Positions 1 to 6,809 of a stretch of DNA of 31,168 nt are shown here, one piece after another (positions within the stretch are counted from its first letter, which is position 1; the number at the start of each line of letters is the position of its first letter). The position numbers were made by a program, and so were the translations under genes. A model generated the notes under the pieces. The model saw only the letters and a program-made list of their open reading frames with translations, did no database searches and had not been told where the DNA came from. This stretch comes from CAMEON01 sp045645165 (lineage in GTDB: Bacteria > Bacillota > Clostridia > Oscillospirales > CAG-272), in the NCBI GenBank assembly GCA_045645165.1, contig JAZRIF010000172.1:1-31168 (forward strand). The letters run 5' to 3'.

Positions 1-68
1 AAAAGGGTTCTGGTGGGGTCCAGGGGCAAAGCCCCTGGCGCTCCCCTATAAACTGCAATTTACAAACG
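1..68 (-). repeat. Dispersed two-hairpin repeat, copy 1 (cut by window edge)
   Basis: On the minus strand this copy reads AAATTGCAGTTTAT, then a hairpin with arms CCAGGGGC/GCCCCTGG (20-38), then ACCCCACC, then the first arm of a second hairpin that runs off the window. The same order is seen at 26625-26710. It lies just past the stop of the CPBP protease gene and could serve as its terminator, because the second arm ends in a T run on that strand. Confidence 0.6.
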
Positions 69-72
69 ATTC

Positions 73-1125
73 CTATGCCCGCATGGGAATCAGGCTCACG
101 GCCATCATGAGGCACATCATCACCAGGCAGGCGATCATGCCCACGTTGAGAAGCGTCAGGGAGGGGCCGTTCTCCCGATAGAGGGGCGTACTTCCCGCAG
201 AAAGCTTGCGACGGTTCCACAGAGCGCAGACCAGCACGATGGCGGCGATGATCAAACCGTACTGCCAGATCACCATGAACAGAGTCACCAGGATCTGTAC
301 GGGCGACGTAAAGGAGATGCCGTCTTCGGGCATGAGAGCGGCGAGCGCGGGGACGACGATGCTCCCCAGGAAGTTGATAACGGCGTGCATGGCCACGCAC
401 CACCACAGGTTACCCGAACGGGTATAGATGTAGGCCAGAAGCATGCCCAGCAGAAACGCGTAGAAGAACTGGAACAGATTGCCGTGGAACAGCGCAAAGA
501 GCAGACCCGAAAGCAGGATGGCCGTCAGGTCGCCGTAGCCGCGGGTGCGATCCACGAGCAGCTTGCGGAACAAGAATTCCTCTCCGAGGGGAGCGCAGAT
601 GCAGGTGCCGATGAAGGTCATCCACATGGGGGAGTCGCTGACGATGGCGTTCAGGCCGTTGGCGTAATCATAGTCCATGATGGCCGACAGGATACTCATG
701 ACGATGTTTCCCACCAAACTGCCGGCATACATGCAACCCAGACCGATGACCAAAAGCACCATCCAATGGCCGAAGGTGAACCGAGGCTTATCGGAAGTGA
801 CGCGGTAACTGTTGGTGAAATCAGGGTTATGAGGCGCAGTAGGCAAACGGCGGAGAATCAACCACAAAAGGGGCAGACCCACACCGTACAAGGGCAGAAG
901 GGACAGGATCCAGTTCATCCACCAAGCCGAGAGCGCATCGGGCCACAAAAACAGGAAAGCGAACTGAACAGCATAGGAGGCAAGGAGAAGACCCACCATC
1001 AACAGCAGATACCCCAAGCCGAGCATGGAAAAATGTCGGCGGGTAGCCACGGGATCAATGGTGTTCCGGGGGAGCAGATCCAATTCAAAGGGCTCTTCGG
1101 GAGCTGTGTAGAAGGTTTGATTCAT
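73..1125 (-). CDS. CPBP family intramembrane metalloprotease
   Basis: This is a 350-residue multi-pass membrane protein of the CPBP (Abi/CAAX protease) family. The three family motifs are visible: EExxxR at E182-E183/R187, FxxxH ending at H214, and HxxxN at H247/N251. These are the expected metal-binding and catalytic residues. Two transmembrane segments lie near residues 35-60 and 75-92, with more on both sides of the motifs. The start is supported by AAAGGAG seven bases upstream. It sits 29 bases after the mreB homologue on the same strand, so the two are probably cotranscribed. Family members include CAAX prenyl proteases, bacteriocin immunity proteins and regulators of membrane proteins. 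The substrate here is unknown. A link to the membrane-bound sigma regulators in this window is possible but unproven. Confidence 0.9.
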   Translation of the reverse strand: MNQTFYTAPEEPFELDLLPRNTIDPVATRRHFSMLGLGYLLLMVGLLLASYAVQFAFLFLWPDALSAWWMNWILSLLPLYGVGLPLLWLILRRLPTAPHNPDFTNSYRVTSDKPRFTFGHWMVLLVIGLGCMYAGSLVGNIVMSILSAIMDYDYANGLNAIVSDSPMWMTFIGTCICAPLGEEFLFRKLLVDRTRGYGDLTAILLSGLLFALFHGNLFQFFYAFLLGMLLAYIYTRSGNLWWCVAMHAVINFLGSIVVPALAALMPEDGISFTSPVQILVTLFMVIWQYGLIIAAIVLVCALWNRRKLSAGSTPLYRENGPSLTLLNVGMIACLVMMCLMMAVSLIPMRA

Positions 1126-1154
1126 GGCGATCTCCTTTCATTTCGTTGAGAAGG

Positions 1155-2162
1155 TCATTTCAAGCGGTATTCCAGAGGCGTTCCCCAGAGGCTGGGTTGC
1201 TTTAAGATACGGCCGAGGCCGTGAATGACCGAGTCGCGGGGATGCTCTGCCACCGTGACCCGCAATCCGGTCTCGCGGGCAAGGGCCTCTGCCATACCGG
1301 GTATGAGGGCGCAACCGCCCGTGAGCATCATACCGTAGTCGTAGATATCGGCGGCGATCTCGGGGGGAACATCCTCCAGAAGGCTCATGGCGTTACGGGC
1401 AATGGCGATGAGGGCGGGGGTAATGGCCTCGCAGATTTCCGAGGAGAAGACCTCCTGACGGGAAGCCAGACCCGTGCGGGCGTTGCGCCCGTAGACCGTC
1501 ATACTGCCGCGGTCGATATGGGTGTCGCACACACCGATGCGAACACGCAGCTCCTCGGCGGTGACAGCACCCACCACCAGGTTGCGCTTCTGCTTTAAGT
1601 AGTTCATGATGGCGGCGTCGAAACGGTCACCCGCCACCTTGAGGGAGCGGCCTGCGATGATGCCGCCCAGGCTGATGATAGCCGACTCGGAAAGTCCTCC
1701 ACCGATGTCCAGGATCATGCATCCGCGGGGAGAGGCAACGCGGAGTCCCGCGCCTGCCGCCGCGGCGAAAATAGCGGGGATCTGGGCTACCGCGCGGGCA
1801 CCCGCCTCAATGACGGTATTCTCGGCGGCCAGCTGCTGCACCTGATCAATGCGGTAGGGGGTCGCCAGCAGAACCGCAGGGCGGTTGAAGGTGGAGCAGA
1901 TCTTCTTGTTGAGGAACATGGCTCGCACCATCCGCGCGGCCACGTCGAATTCCGACACCATGCCCTCCTTGATGGGGCAGGATGCCAGGATGTCCTGGGG
2001 AGTCTTACCCAGCATCTTACGGGCTTCAGCTCCCAAAGCCACCAGCTTGCGGGTCTGGCCGTCAATGGCCGCCGCTGAGGGACAGCGCAGGACAACGCCG
2101 CCGTCCTGTGTCCATATGCGTGTATAAGTAGTGCCGATATCCAGTCCGACCAAGCGTGCCAT
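1155..2162 (-). CDS. mreB: MreB/Mbl-family rod-shape actin homologue
   Basis: This 335-residue actin-like ATPase is predicted to form filaments under the membrane and guide elongation of the cell wall. It has an N-terminal phosphate-1 loop (GLDIGTTYTRIW), a phosphate-2 loop (LDIGGGLSESAIISLGG) and a C-terminal GGCALIPGMAEAL adenosine motif. The glutamate of phosphate-2 is kept. The loops diverge from typical MreB (DLGTANTLVY, DIGGGTTEVAVISLGG), so it may be an Mbl/MreBH-like paralogue. The start at 2162 was chosen because AAAGGAGGG lies just upstream and the protein then begins at the actin fold. An earlier in-frame ATG at 2273 would translate the repeat hairpins. Gene order maf-mreB is familiar in Firmicutes, but no mreC or mreD follows. 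Confidence 0.88.
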   Translation of the reverse strand: MARLVGLDIGTTYTRIWTQDGGVVLRCPSAAAIDGQTRKLVALGAEARKMLGKTPQDILASCPIKEGMVSEFDVAARMVRAMFLNKKICSTFNRPAVLLATPYRIDQVQQLAAENTVIEAGARAVAQIPAIFAAAAGAGLRVASPRGCMILDIGGGLSESAIISLGGIIAGRSLKVAGDRFDAAIMNYLKQKRNLVVGAVTAEELRVRIGVCDTHIDRGSMTVYGRNARTGLASRQEVFSSEICEAITPALIAIARNAMSLLEDVPPEIAADIYDYGMMLTGGCALIPGMAEALARETGLRVTVAEHPRDSVIHGLGRILKQPSLWGTPLEYRLK

Positions 2163-2184
2163 GACGTCCCTCCTTTCTGTGAGT

Positions 2185-2265
2185 ATAAGGAACGGGAGAA
2201 CGAGGGGTTCTGCCCCTGACCCCCGCTCAAGGGACTTTTGAAAAAGTCCCTTGAGAATCCTCAAA
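2185..2265 (+). repeat. Dispersed two-hairpin repeat, copy 2 (mreB leader)
   Basis: Hairpin A is AGGGG/CCCCT around 2204-2217. Hairpin B has 14-bp perfect arms, CTCAAGGGACTTTT at 2226-2239 and its complement at 2242-2255, followed by AATCCTCAAAACGTT. It fills the space directly upstream of the mreB ribosome binding site, so on the minus strand it would be part of that mRNA leader. The string ATAAGGAACGGGAG at 2185-2198 recurs exactly at 30737-30750 beside copy 5. Confidence 0.75.
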
Positions 2266-2376
2266 ACGTTCAAATAATCGATAATTCAGATTGGCCATGG
2301 GGAACTGAGACCCATAACCATCTTGGTGAGCCGCATGGGGCCCCTACCCCATTGGGGTATTGGGAGAACGAAATAT

Positions 2377-2961
2377 TTACAAAACTATGTCAAACCCCTC
2401 CCGCATCGTCTCATAAAGACGGCGGACGGGGAGGCCGACCACGTTGAAATAGTCCCCCTGAAGCCCCGCAATAAAGCGGGCGGCGTAGCCCTGTACGGCG
2501 TAGCCTCCGGCCTTACCGAAGGACTCCCCCGTGGCGATATAGGCCTCAATCTCGGCCTCATTCATGGAGGCAAAAGTCACGCCCGTCAGCTCGTGGGCGG
2601 TAACGGTACGGCCGTCCTTGTAGATGGCCAGACCGCTGGCAACGGTGTGGGTGCGGCCTTGGAGCATCCCCACCATGCGGCGAACGTCATCCTCGTCCCG
2701 GGGCTTGCCCAGAAATTCCCCGTCCAGCATGACCAAGGTATCCGACGCCAAAATGACCGTGTCGGCATCCAGACTCCCTTCGGCCGCCAGGGCATCCCGC
2801 ACGGCGTGGCACTTCTTCACCGAAATCGCCTCCACCCGCCCACCGGGATCGGTGAGGTCGCAGGTCTCGTCGGCGTCGGCGGTGACGACGGTGAAATCCA
2901 CCCCCAGGGTGGTCAGAATCTCCCGTCTGCGGGGAGAGGCGGATGCCAGAATGAGCTTCAT
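2377..2961 (-). CDS. maf: Maf-family nucleoside triphosphate pyrophosphatase
   Basis: This 194-residue protein hydrolyses non-canonical or modified nucleoside triphosphates to monophosphates in the cytoplasm. Family hallmarks are the N-terminal LILASASPRRREIL, the SDTLVMLDGEFLGKP segment with the catalytic aspartate region, the TGESFGKAGGYAVQG loop, and the C-terminal GDYFNVVGLPV. Length is normal for the family. The start at 2961 is preceded by AAAGGAAG nine bases upstream and gives the usual N terminus, whereas a longer frame from 3048 would include promoter sequence. A sigma-A promoter sits about 60 bases upstream. The maf-mreB neighbourhood is conserved in Bacillota. Confidence 0.93.
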   Translation of the reverse strand: MKLILASASPRRREILTTLGVDFTVVTADADETCDLTDPGGRVEAISVKKCHAVRDALAAEGSLDADTVILASDTLVMLDGEFLGKPRDEDDVRRMVGMLQGRTHTVASGLAIYKDGRTVTAHELTGVTFASMNEAEIEAYIATGESFGKAGGYAVQGYAARFIAGLQGDYFNVVGLPVRRLYETMREGFDIVL

Positions 2962-3019
2962 GTCGCAGGGCTTCCTTTCGATGGGGCAATACTTCCCCAT
3001 AGTAATTCTATAATAATAT

Positions 3020-3048
3020 ATTATACCATATATGCGCGGGAATAGCAA
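3020..3048 (-). promoter_or_regulatory. Sigma-A promoter for maf
   Basis: On the minus strand, TTGCTA (3043-3048) is separated by 17 bp from TATAAT (3020-3025). It lies about 60 bases before the maf start, in a strongly AT-rich gap between divergent transcription units. Confidence 0.65.
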
Positions 3049-3171
3049 GGGGGATTTGCATAGAAATTTGTTAAGTTTTGTCGACAGGGCAGCGCTGTGC
3101 CCCCCTTTTCAGGAACTTTCAAAAAAATTTATTTTTTATTCAAGGAATCGGAAAGATTTCTGTTTCCATTC

Positions 3172-3183
3172 GTGTCATAATAA
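3172..3183 (+). promoter_or_regulatory. Shared promoter-like element GTGTCATAATAA of sigma operon 1
   Basis: The 12-mer GTGTCATAATAA ends 24 bases before the start codon of sigma factor 1. The identical 12-mer lies before sigma factor 2 (6216-6227). No good TTGACA box sits 17 bp upstream, so it may be recognised by one of the ECF sigma factors. A GGAAAG (site 1) or GGAGAA (site 2) lies 22-23 bases further upstream in each. Confidence 0.5.
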
Positions 3184-3207
3184 ATAGAACACCGAAAGGA
3201 GAGACCC

Positions 3208-3765
3208 ATGCGTTCATCAACACCTACGGATGCTGCCATCATCGACCTGTACTTCGCCCGCGACGAGGAGGCCATCAAGGCCACCGACGAAAAGTACGGA
3301 AAGATCTGCATGCAAACGTCCATGAACATCCTGAACAGTCACCCCGACGCCGAGGAGTGCGTGAGTGACACCTACTTAAAGACCTGGAATTCCATTCCGC
3401 CGACGCGTCCCGCGTCCCTGTGCGCCTTTCTTCTGCGCATCATCCGAAACCTATCCCTCAACCGCCTGCGGGACATGAAGGCGGCTCGCCGCAACCGCGA
3501 TCTGACGGTATCCTTGGAGGAGCTGGAGGACTGCATCCCCATGCCCGACGAGCAGAGCCCCGCCCTGGCGGCGCTTCTGGAGGATTTTCTTCTGCGGCAG
3601 GACACCACCGACCGCGCCCTGTTCATGGGACGGTACTGGTACGCCTGCTCGGTAAACGACCTGGCAAAGCGCACGGGCATGAGCGCCAACGCCGTCTCCC
3701 TGCGGCTGTACAAGACCCGCGAGAAGCTCCGAGCCTATCTCACCGAAAGGGGGTATAGCGTATGA
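3208..3765 (+). CDS. ECF-like RNA polymerase sigma factor (module 1)
   Basis: This 185-residue sigma-70 family protein has region 2 (about residues 10-95) and region 4 (about 125-180) but no region 3, as in ECF sigma factors. Region 2 carries DAEECVSDTYLKTWNSIPP, matching the ECF DAEDLVQETFLRAW block. Region 4 carries LFMGRYWYACSVNDLAKRTG and then the recognition helix with LRLYKTREKLRAYL. The start has GAAAGGAG six to seven bases upstream. Its stop overlaps the start of the membrane protein at 3762 (ATGA), which indicates translational coupling. Three closely similar sigma factors occur at 6264, 19459 and 24118. It probably directs transcription in response to a signal received by its partner. 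The target genes are unknown, and its own operon is a candidate. Confidence 0.9.
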   Translation: MRSSTPTDAAIIDLYFARDEEAIKATDEKYGKICMQTSMNILNSHPDAEECVSDTYLKTWNSIPPTRPASLCAFLLRIIRNLSLNRLRDMKAARRNRDLTVSLEELEDCIPMPDEQSPALAALLEDFLLRQDTTDRALFMGRYWYACSVNDLAKRTGMSANAVSLRLYKTREKLRAYLTERGYSV

Positions 3766-5234
3766 AGGGACAAGTTGCCTTTGAAGCTATAACCAACCTG
3801 CGGGATTCCCTCATTACCGAGGCCGCCGAGATTCTGGGATTTCTGGACGAGCCCACCCCCGCCTTCGCAAAGCCCGCCCGCGACCGCGAGGACAGCCTCC
3901 TGTACCGTTTTTTCAATAGCGGCTGGGGCGTGGCTATGATCTGCGCCGTGGTGTCCCTCAGCGTGCTGGGCGGCATCATCTGGGCGGGACAGAGACCACA
4001 CGCGGGAGGCCCCGGCGGGATCATCCCCCCCGAGACCACCCAAGCGCTCATTTCCGAGGAACGCGCCATAGAGATCGCATCTGCCTACTGGGGCATCAAG
4101 ACCGGAGACGTAGACCCCGATAGCGGCTATACGTTCCGGGTTGAGTCCATGGGACAGACCCAAACACCCGAGGGCGCGGTTGTGTACAAGATCGCTCTGC
4201 GCTGGCTGGTGGATAATTCCCACTACTCCACCGTAGAGCTGGTGTGGGTGGATGTGATGACGGGGGAGGTTCTCATTCCCTTTGAGGCCGAAAGCGAAAC
4301 CGTGGATTATATCGGCGAGGAACAGACCGACGTATGGGTGAAAAGCGGGGGTGAGACCATCTACCCACAAGAGTTTTTCGTATGGTCGGGGCCGGCCGAC
4401 GGCTTGGGCTTTTACGGAACGGTGCAGGAAGGGCAGGCCCCCACTTTGCCTGTCGCCCACTTCTACCTGAGACCCTACGACGGCACGGGTGAGATCTTCC
4501 TCCCCGACGGCTACGAGGTCAAGCGCATCACTCTGTACGACGGAAGCATGACGGACATTACCGACGAAAAACTGAACCTGCTTCTTCTGTCCGAGTTCGA
4601 CGCCTTTATGTCTACGCTGCTGCCGGGCAGATACTACCTGTCTTTGTATGTGGAGAAGCAAACCGCTGACGGAGAAGCAGTCGGCTGCGACTACGCCCTC
4701 GAAATTCGGGTTCAGAACTCGGCCCAAGATATTCAGCCCGGTCACGAAGCAAACGATTACCAGCGGACGTGGGTAGCTCTGCGGGACAAGATCCGAAGCG
4801 CGGGCGAGCCCTACAAGTCGGTCTCCTCCCACAGCGGACTGGATCTGCCCATATACGAGACGGGCATCCGAAAATGGTACGAATCCCGCACAGGGGATTA
4901 CATGGTGATGATCGGGGTGGACCTCTACGGCAATATCGTTATGGCCTTCGATCACTACCAAGCTCTGGTCACGCTGCAGCTCACGACCGGCGGCAATATG
5001 TACATCCGCGTGCGCTCCGAAGGAAACTACCATTGCGCGGAGACCGTTACGCCCCCCACAAAAATTTCCCATGATTTTTGGTTCAGCGAGAAAAACGAAT
5101 GGTATTCCTCTGTCGCAAGTCACGATGCGCCCCTGTACTACCTGCTGAGAGGAATGGGGTACATGGACGAGGTCATGGCCGAGCTGGGCGAGGAATTCAG
5201 CTTTGAAGCCCTGGGATACGTTTATGCCAAGTAA
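3762..5234 (+). CDS. Single-pass membrane protein, putative sigma regulator/sensor (module 1)
   Basis: This 490-residue protein has a cytoplasmic N terminus (about 1-54), one transmembrane segment (about 55-75, ending IIWAGQR) and a long outer domain. The N-terminal stretch EAITNLRDSLITEAAEIL is related to those of the three other partner proteins, which suggests a sigma-binding helix. No HxxxCxxC zinc anti-sigma motif is present. The first outer part (about 95-175) resembles a PepSY-type fold, with an AIEIASAYWG helix and a strand pair ending VELVWVDVMTGEVL. The rest (about 185-490) matches no family I recognise. Start and stop are coupled to sigma factor 1 through ATGA, with AAAGGGGG eight bases before the ATG. 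The role as anti-sigma factor and envelope sensor is inferred from gene pairing and topology. Confidence 0.8.
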   Translation: MKGQVAFEAITNLRDSLITEAAEILGFLDEPTPAFAKPARDREDSLLYRFFNSGWGVAMICAVVSLSVLGGIIWAGQRPHAGGPGGIIPPETTQALISEERAIEIASAYWGIKTGDVDPDSGYTFRVESMGQTQTPEGAVVYKIALRWLVDNSHYSTVELVWVDVMTGEVLIPFEAESETVDYIGEEQTDVWVKSGGETIYPQEFFVWSGPADGLGFYGTVQEGQAPTLPVAHFYLRPYDGTGEIFLPDGYEVKRITLYDGSMTDITDEKLNLLLLSEFDAFMSTLLPGRYYLSLYVEKQTADGEAVGCDYALEIRVQNSAQDIQPGHEANDYQRTWVALRDKIRSAGEPYKSVSSHSGLDLPIYETGIRKWYESRTGDYMVMIGVDLYGNIVMAFDHYQALVTLQLTTGGNMYIRVRSEGNYHCAETVTPPTKISHDFWFSEKNEWYSSVASHDAPLYYLLRGMGYMDEVMAELGEEFSFEALGYVYAK

Positions 5235-5274
5235 ACCGAATAAAATTTATGAATATACGAAAAGGAAACCGACC

Positions 5275-6102
5275 ATGAAAAAACTGATTCTCACCCTGCT
5301 TTTGCTCCTGGCCGTGGTATGCACGGCCGCCTGCGCCGACAATTCCGCCGTTGAGCCCCCCGCGGGAAACAGCCCCGCAGGAAACAATTCCACAGAAAGC
5401 ACCACAGACAGCCGCACACCCGCCGACACCGACACAGCAAAGACCGAAACCACCCCGGAGACCACCGTCGAGACAGCACCTACGGACGATCATCGCCGCA
5501 TCCAAGTCCCCCTGATCAGCGCGGACGATACCACGAGCTACATCTCCCTGCCCGATGTGAATGCCGGGAGCCCCCAGATTCTGGAGTTCTTCATTGAGAC
5601 CGCATACAGCGTCGGCTCCGAGTTTGTCTCCGCGTTCAAGCTTCCCTTCCGCGCAAACGGGGAGAACAACCTGCAGGTGATCGCCTATAAAGAAAAGGGT
5701 AAGGACACCTACGGACTCATCTTCATGCTGGAAAGTGCCTACGTCCAGGAGATTGACGGGATGGACATGCAGTACGTCGAGATGCAATGCTCCTCCCTCG
5801 GCTTTGTTCCCGACAAGATGGCCTTAGGCATCCCCAACTACTTCCTTCTGAACGGCGGCGATTCGGTCCAATTCGCATACAATGAGAGTCAACGGGAATC
5901 CATGCTGGCCAGATATAAGGCAACCAATCAGGTGGCTTTGGAACGCTCCCGGCAGCTGATTGAGAAGTACAGCGACACCGAAAAATACGAGTATACCGTC
6001 CTCTACAGCTATATCGACGGCGTGGAAACCATCAACACCCCCGTGGAGTCCATCCCCGAGTTCCCCTTTGCCATTTTCAACGAATACGGCTTTGCCAACT
6101 GA
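5275..6102 (+). CDS. Putative lipoprotein of sigma operon 1
   Basis: This 275-residue protein starts with a lipoprotein signal peptide: MKK, a leucine-rich core, then the lipobox TAAC with the lipidated cysteine near residue 20. A Thr/Pro/Glu-rich linker of roughly 50 residues follows, and then a globular domain of about 200 residues that I do not recognise. The start at 5275 has AAAAGGAAA ten bases upstream and places the signal peptide at the N terminus. It begins 40 bases after the membrane protein and ends just before a strong terminator, so it belongs to the same operon. It could assist signal detection outside the cell or be a product of the response. Neither can be decided from the sequence. 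Confidence 0.8.
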   Translation: MKKLILTLLLLLAVVCTAACADNSAVEPPAGNSPAGNNSTESTTDSRTPADTDTAKTETTPETTVETAPTDDHRRIQVPLISADDTTSYISLPDVNAGSPQILEFFIETAYSVGSEFVSAFKLPFRANGENNLQVIAYKEKGKDTYGLIFMLESAYVQEIDGMDMQYVEMQCSSLGFVPDKMALGIPNYFLLNGGDSVQFAYNESQRESMLARYKATNQVALERSRQLIEKYSDTEKYEYTVLYSYIDGVETINTPVESIPEFPFAIFNEYGFAN

Positions 6103-6115
6103 TCTCACCATAAGG

Positions 6116-6149
6116 GACAGACCTGCCCGCGGGCGGGTCTGTCTTTTTT
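6116..6149 (+). terminator. Rho-independent terminator of sigma operon 1
   Basis: A 13-bp stem with one G-U pair (GACAGACCTGCCC / GGGCGGGTCTGTC) is followed directly by TTTTTT, 14 bases after the lipoprotein stop. Confidence 0.93.
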
Positions 6150-6215
6150 GCAAATCGTCTTTTTGCGCATTTTTACAAAAAAATCAAAGTTTGGAGAAAA
6201 AAGCGACATAAAACG

Positions 6216-6227
6216 GTGTCATAATAA
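6216..6227 (+). promoter_or_regulatory. Shared promoter-like element GTGTCATAATAA of sigma operon 2
   Basis: This is identical over 12 bases to the element before sigma operon 1 and lies 36 bases before the sigma 2 start codon. Both sites are preceded by a CAAAAAAAT tract about 40-55 bases upstream. Confidence 0.5.
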
Positions 6228-6263
6228 GTACAGAGACATTCTGACCATGACAAGGAGGTACAT

Positions 6264-6809
6264 ATGAACGACCAAGACATCGTAGCCCTGTATTTCGCCC
6301 GCGACGAGCAGGCCATCCGTGAGACAGACGTCAAATACGGCAAGGCCTGTATGCAGGTTTCCATGAACATACTGGACAGCCACCCCGACGCAGAGGAGTG
6401 CGTCAATGACACCTATCTGAAAACCTGGAATTCCATTCCCCCCACGAAGCCGGGCTCTCTGTGCGCCTTCGTGTGCCGCATCGTCCGCAATCTATCCCTC
6501 AACCGCCTCCGCGACCTCCGCCGCGAGAAGCGCAACCGAGAGCTGACTCTTTCGCTGGACGAGCTGGAGGCTTGCATCCCCGCCGTGGAGGACGGGGATC
6601 CCAATCAGCTTGCTTCCCTGCTCAACGGCTTTCTGGAGGGTCTGGACGAGACCAACCGCGTGCTGTTCATGGGGCGCTACTGGTATTCCTATGCCATCGA
6701 CGATCTGGCCACCCAAATGGGGCTGACCCAAAAGGCGGTCTACATGCGGCTCCACAAGACCCGTGAGCGTCTCCGAGCCTACCTCGAGGAAAGGGGGTAT
6801 CGGGTATGA
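6264..6809 (+). CDS. ECF-like RNA polymerase sigma factor (module 2)
   Basis: This 181-residue paralogue of the sigma factor at 3208 has the same ECF layout. Region 2 holds DAEECVNDTYLKTWNSIPP and region 4 holds LFMGRYWYSYAIDDLATQMG followed by MRLHKTRERLRAYL. The N terminus (IVALYFARDEQAIRETDVKYG) matches module 1 closely, so these two are the most alike of the four by eye. The ribosome binding site is AAGGAGG seven bases before the ATG. The gene lies 161 bases past the operon 1 lipoprotein, after its terminator and behind its own promoter-like element, so it is a separate transcription unit. Its stop overlaps the next start (ATGA at 6806). Confidence 0.9.
   Translation: MNDQDIVALYFARDEQAIRETDVKYGKACMQVSMNILDSHPDAEECVNDTYLKTWNSIPPTKPGSLCAFVCRIVRNLSLNRLRDLRREKRNRELTLSLDELEACIPAVEDGDPNQLASLLNGFLEGLDETNRVLFMGRYWYSYAIDDLATQMGLTQKAVYMRLHKTRERLRAYLEERGYRV

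Noticed and set aside
2345..2359. Palindrome TACCCCATTGGGGTA as terminator of maf
   Set aside because: It has no T run on either strand and a very short loop. It could be structural but is not convincing as a terminator.
3735..5123. 462-codon minus-strand frame opposite the module 1 membrane protein
   Set aside because: It has no ribosome binding site and overlaps a gene supported by coupling, a transmembrane segment and paralogy.
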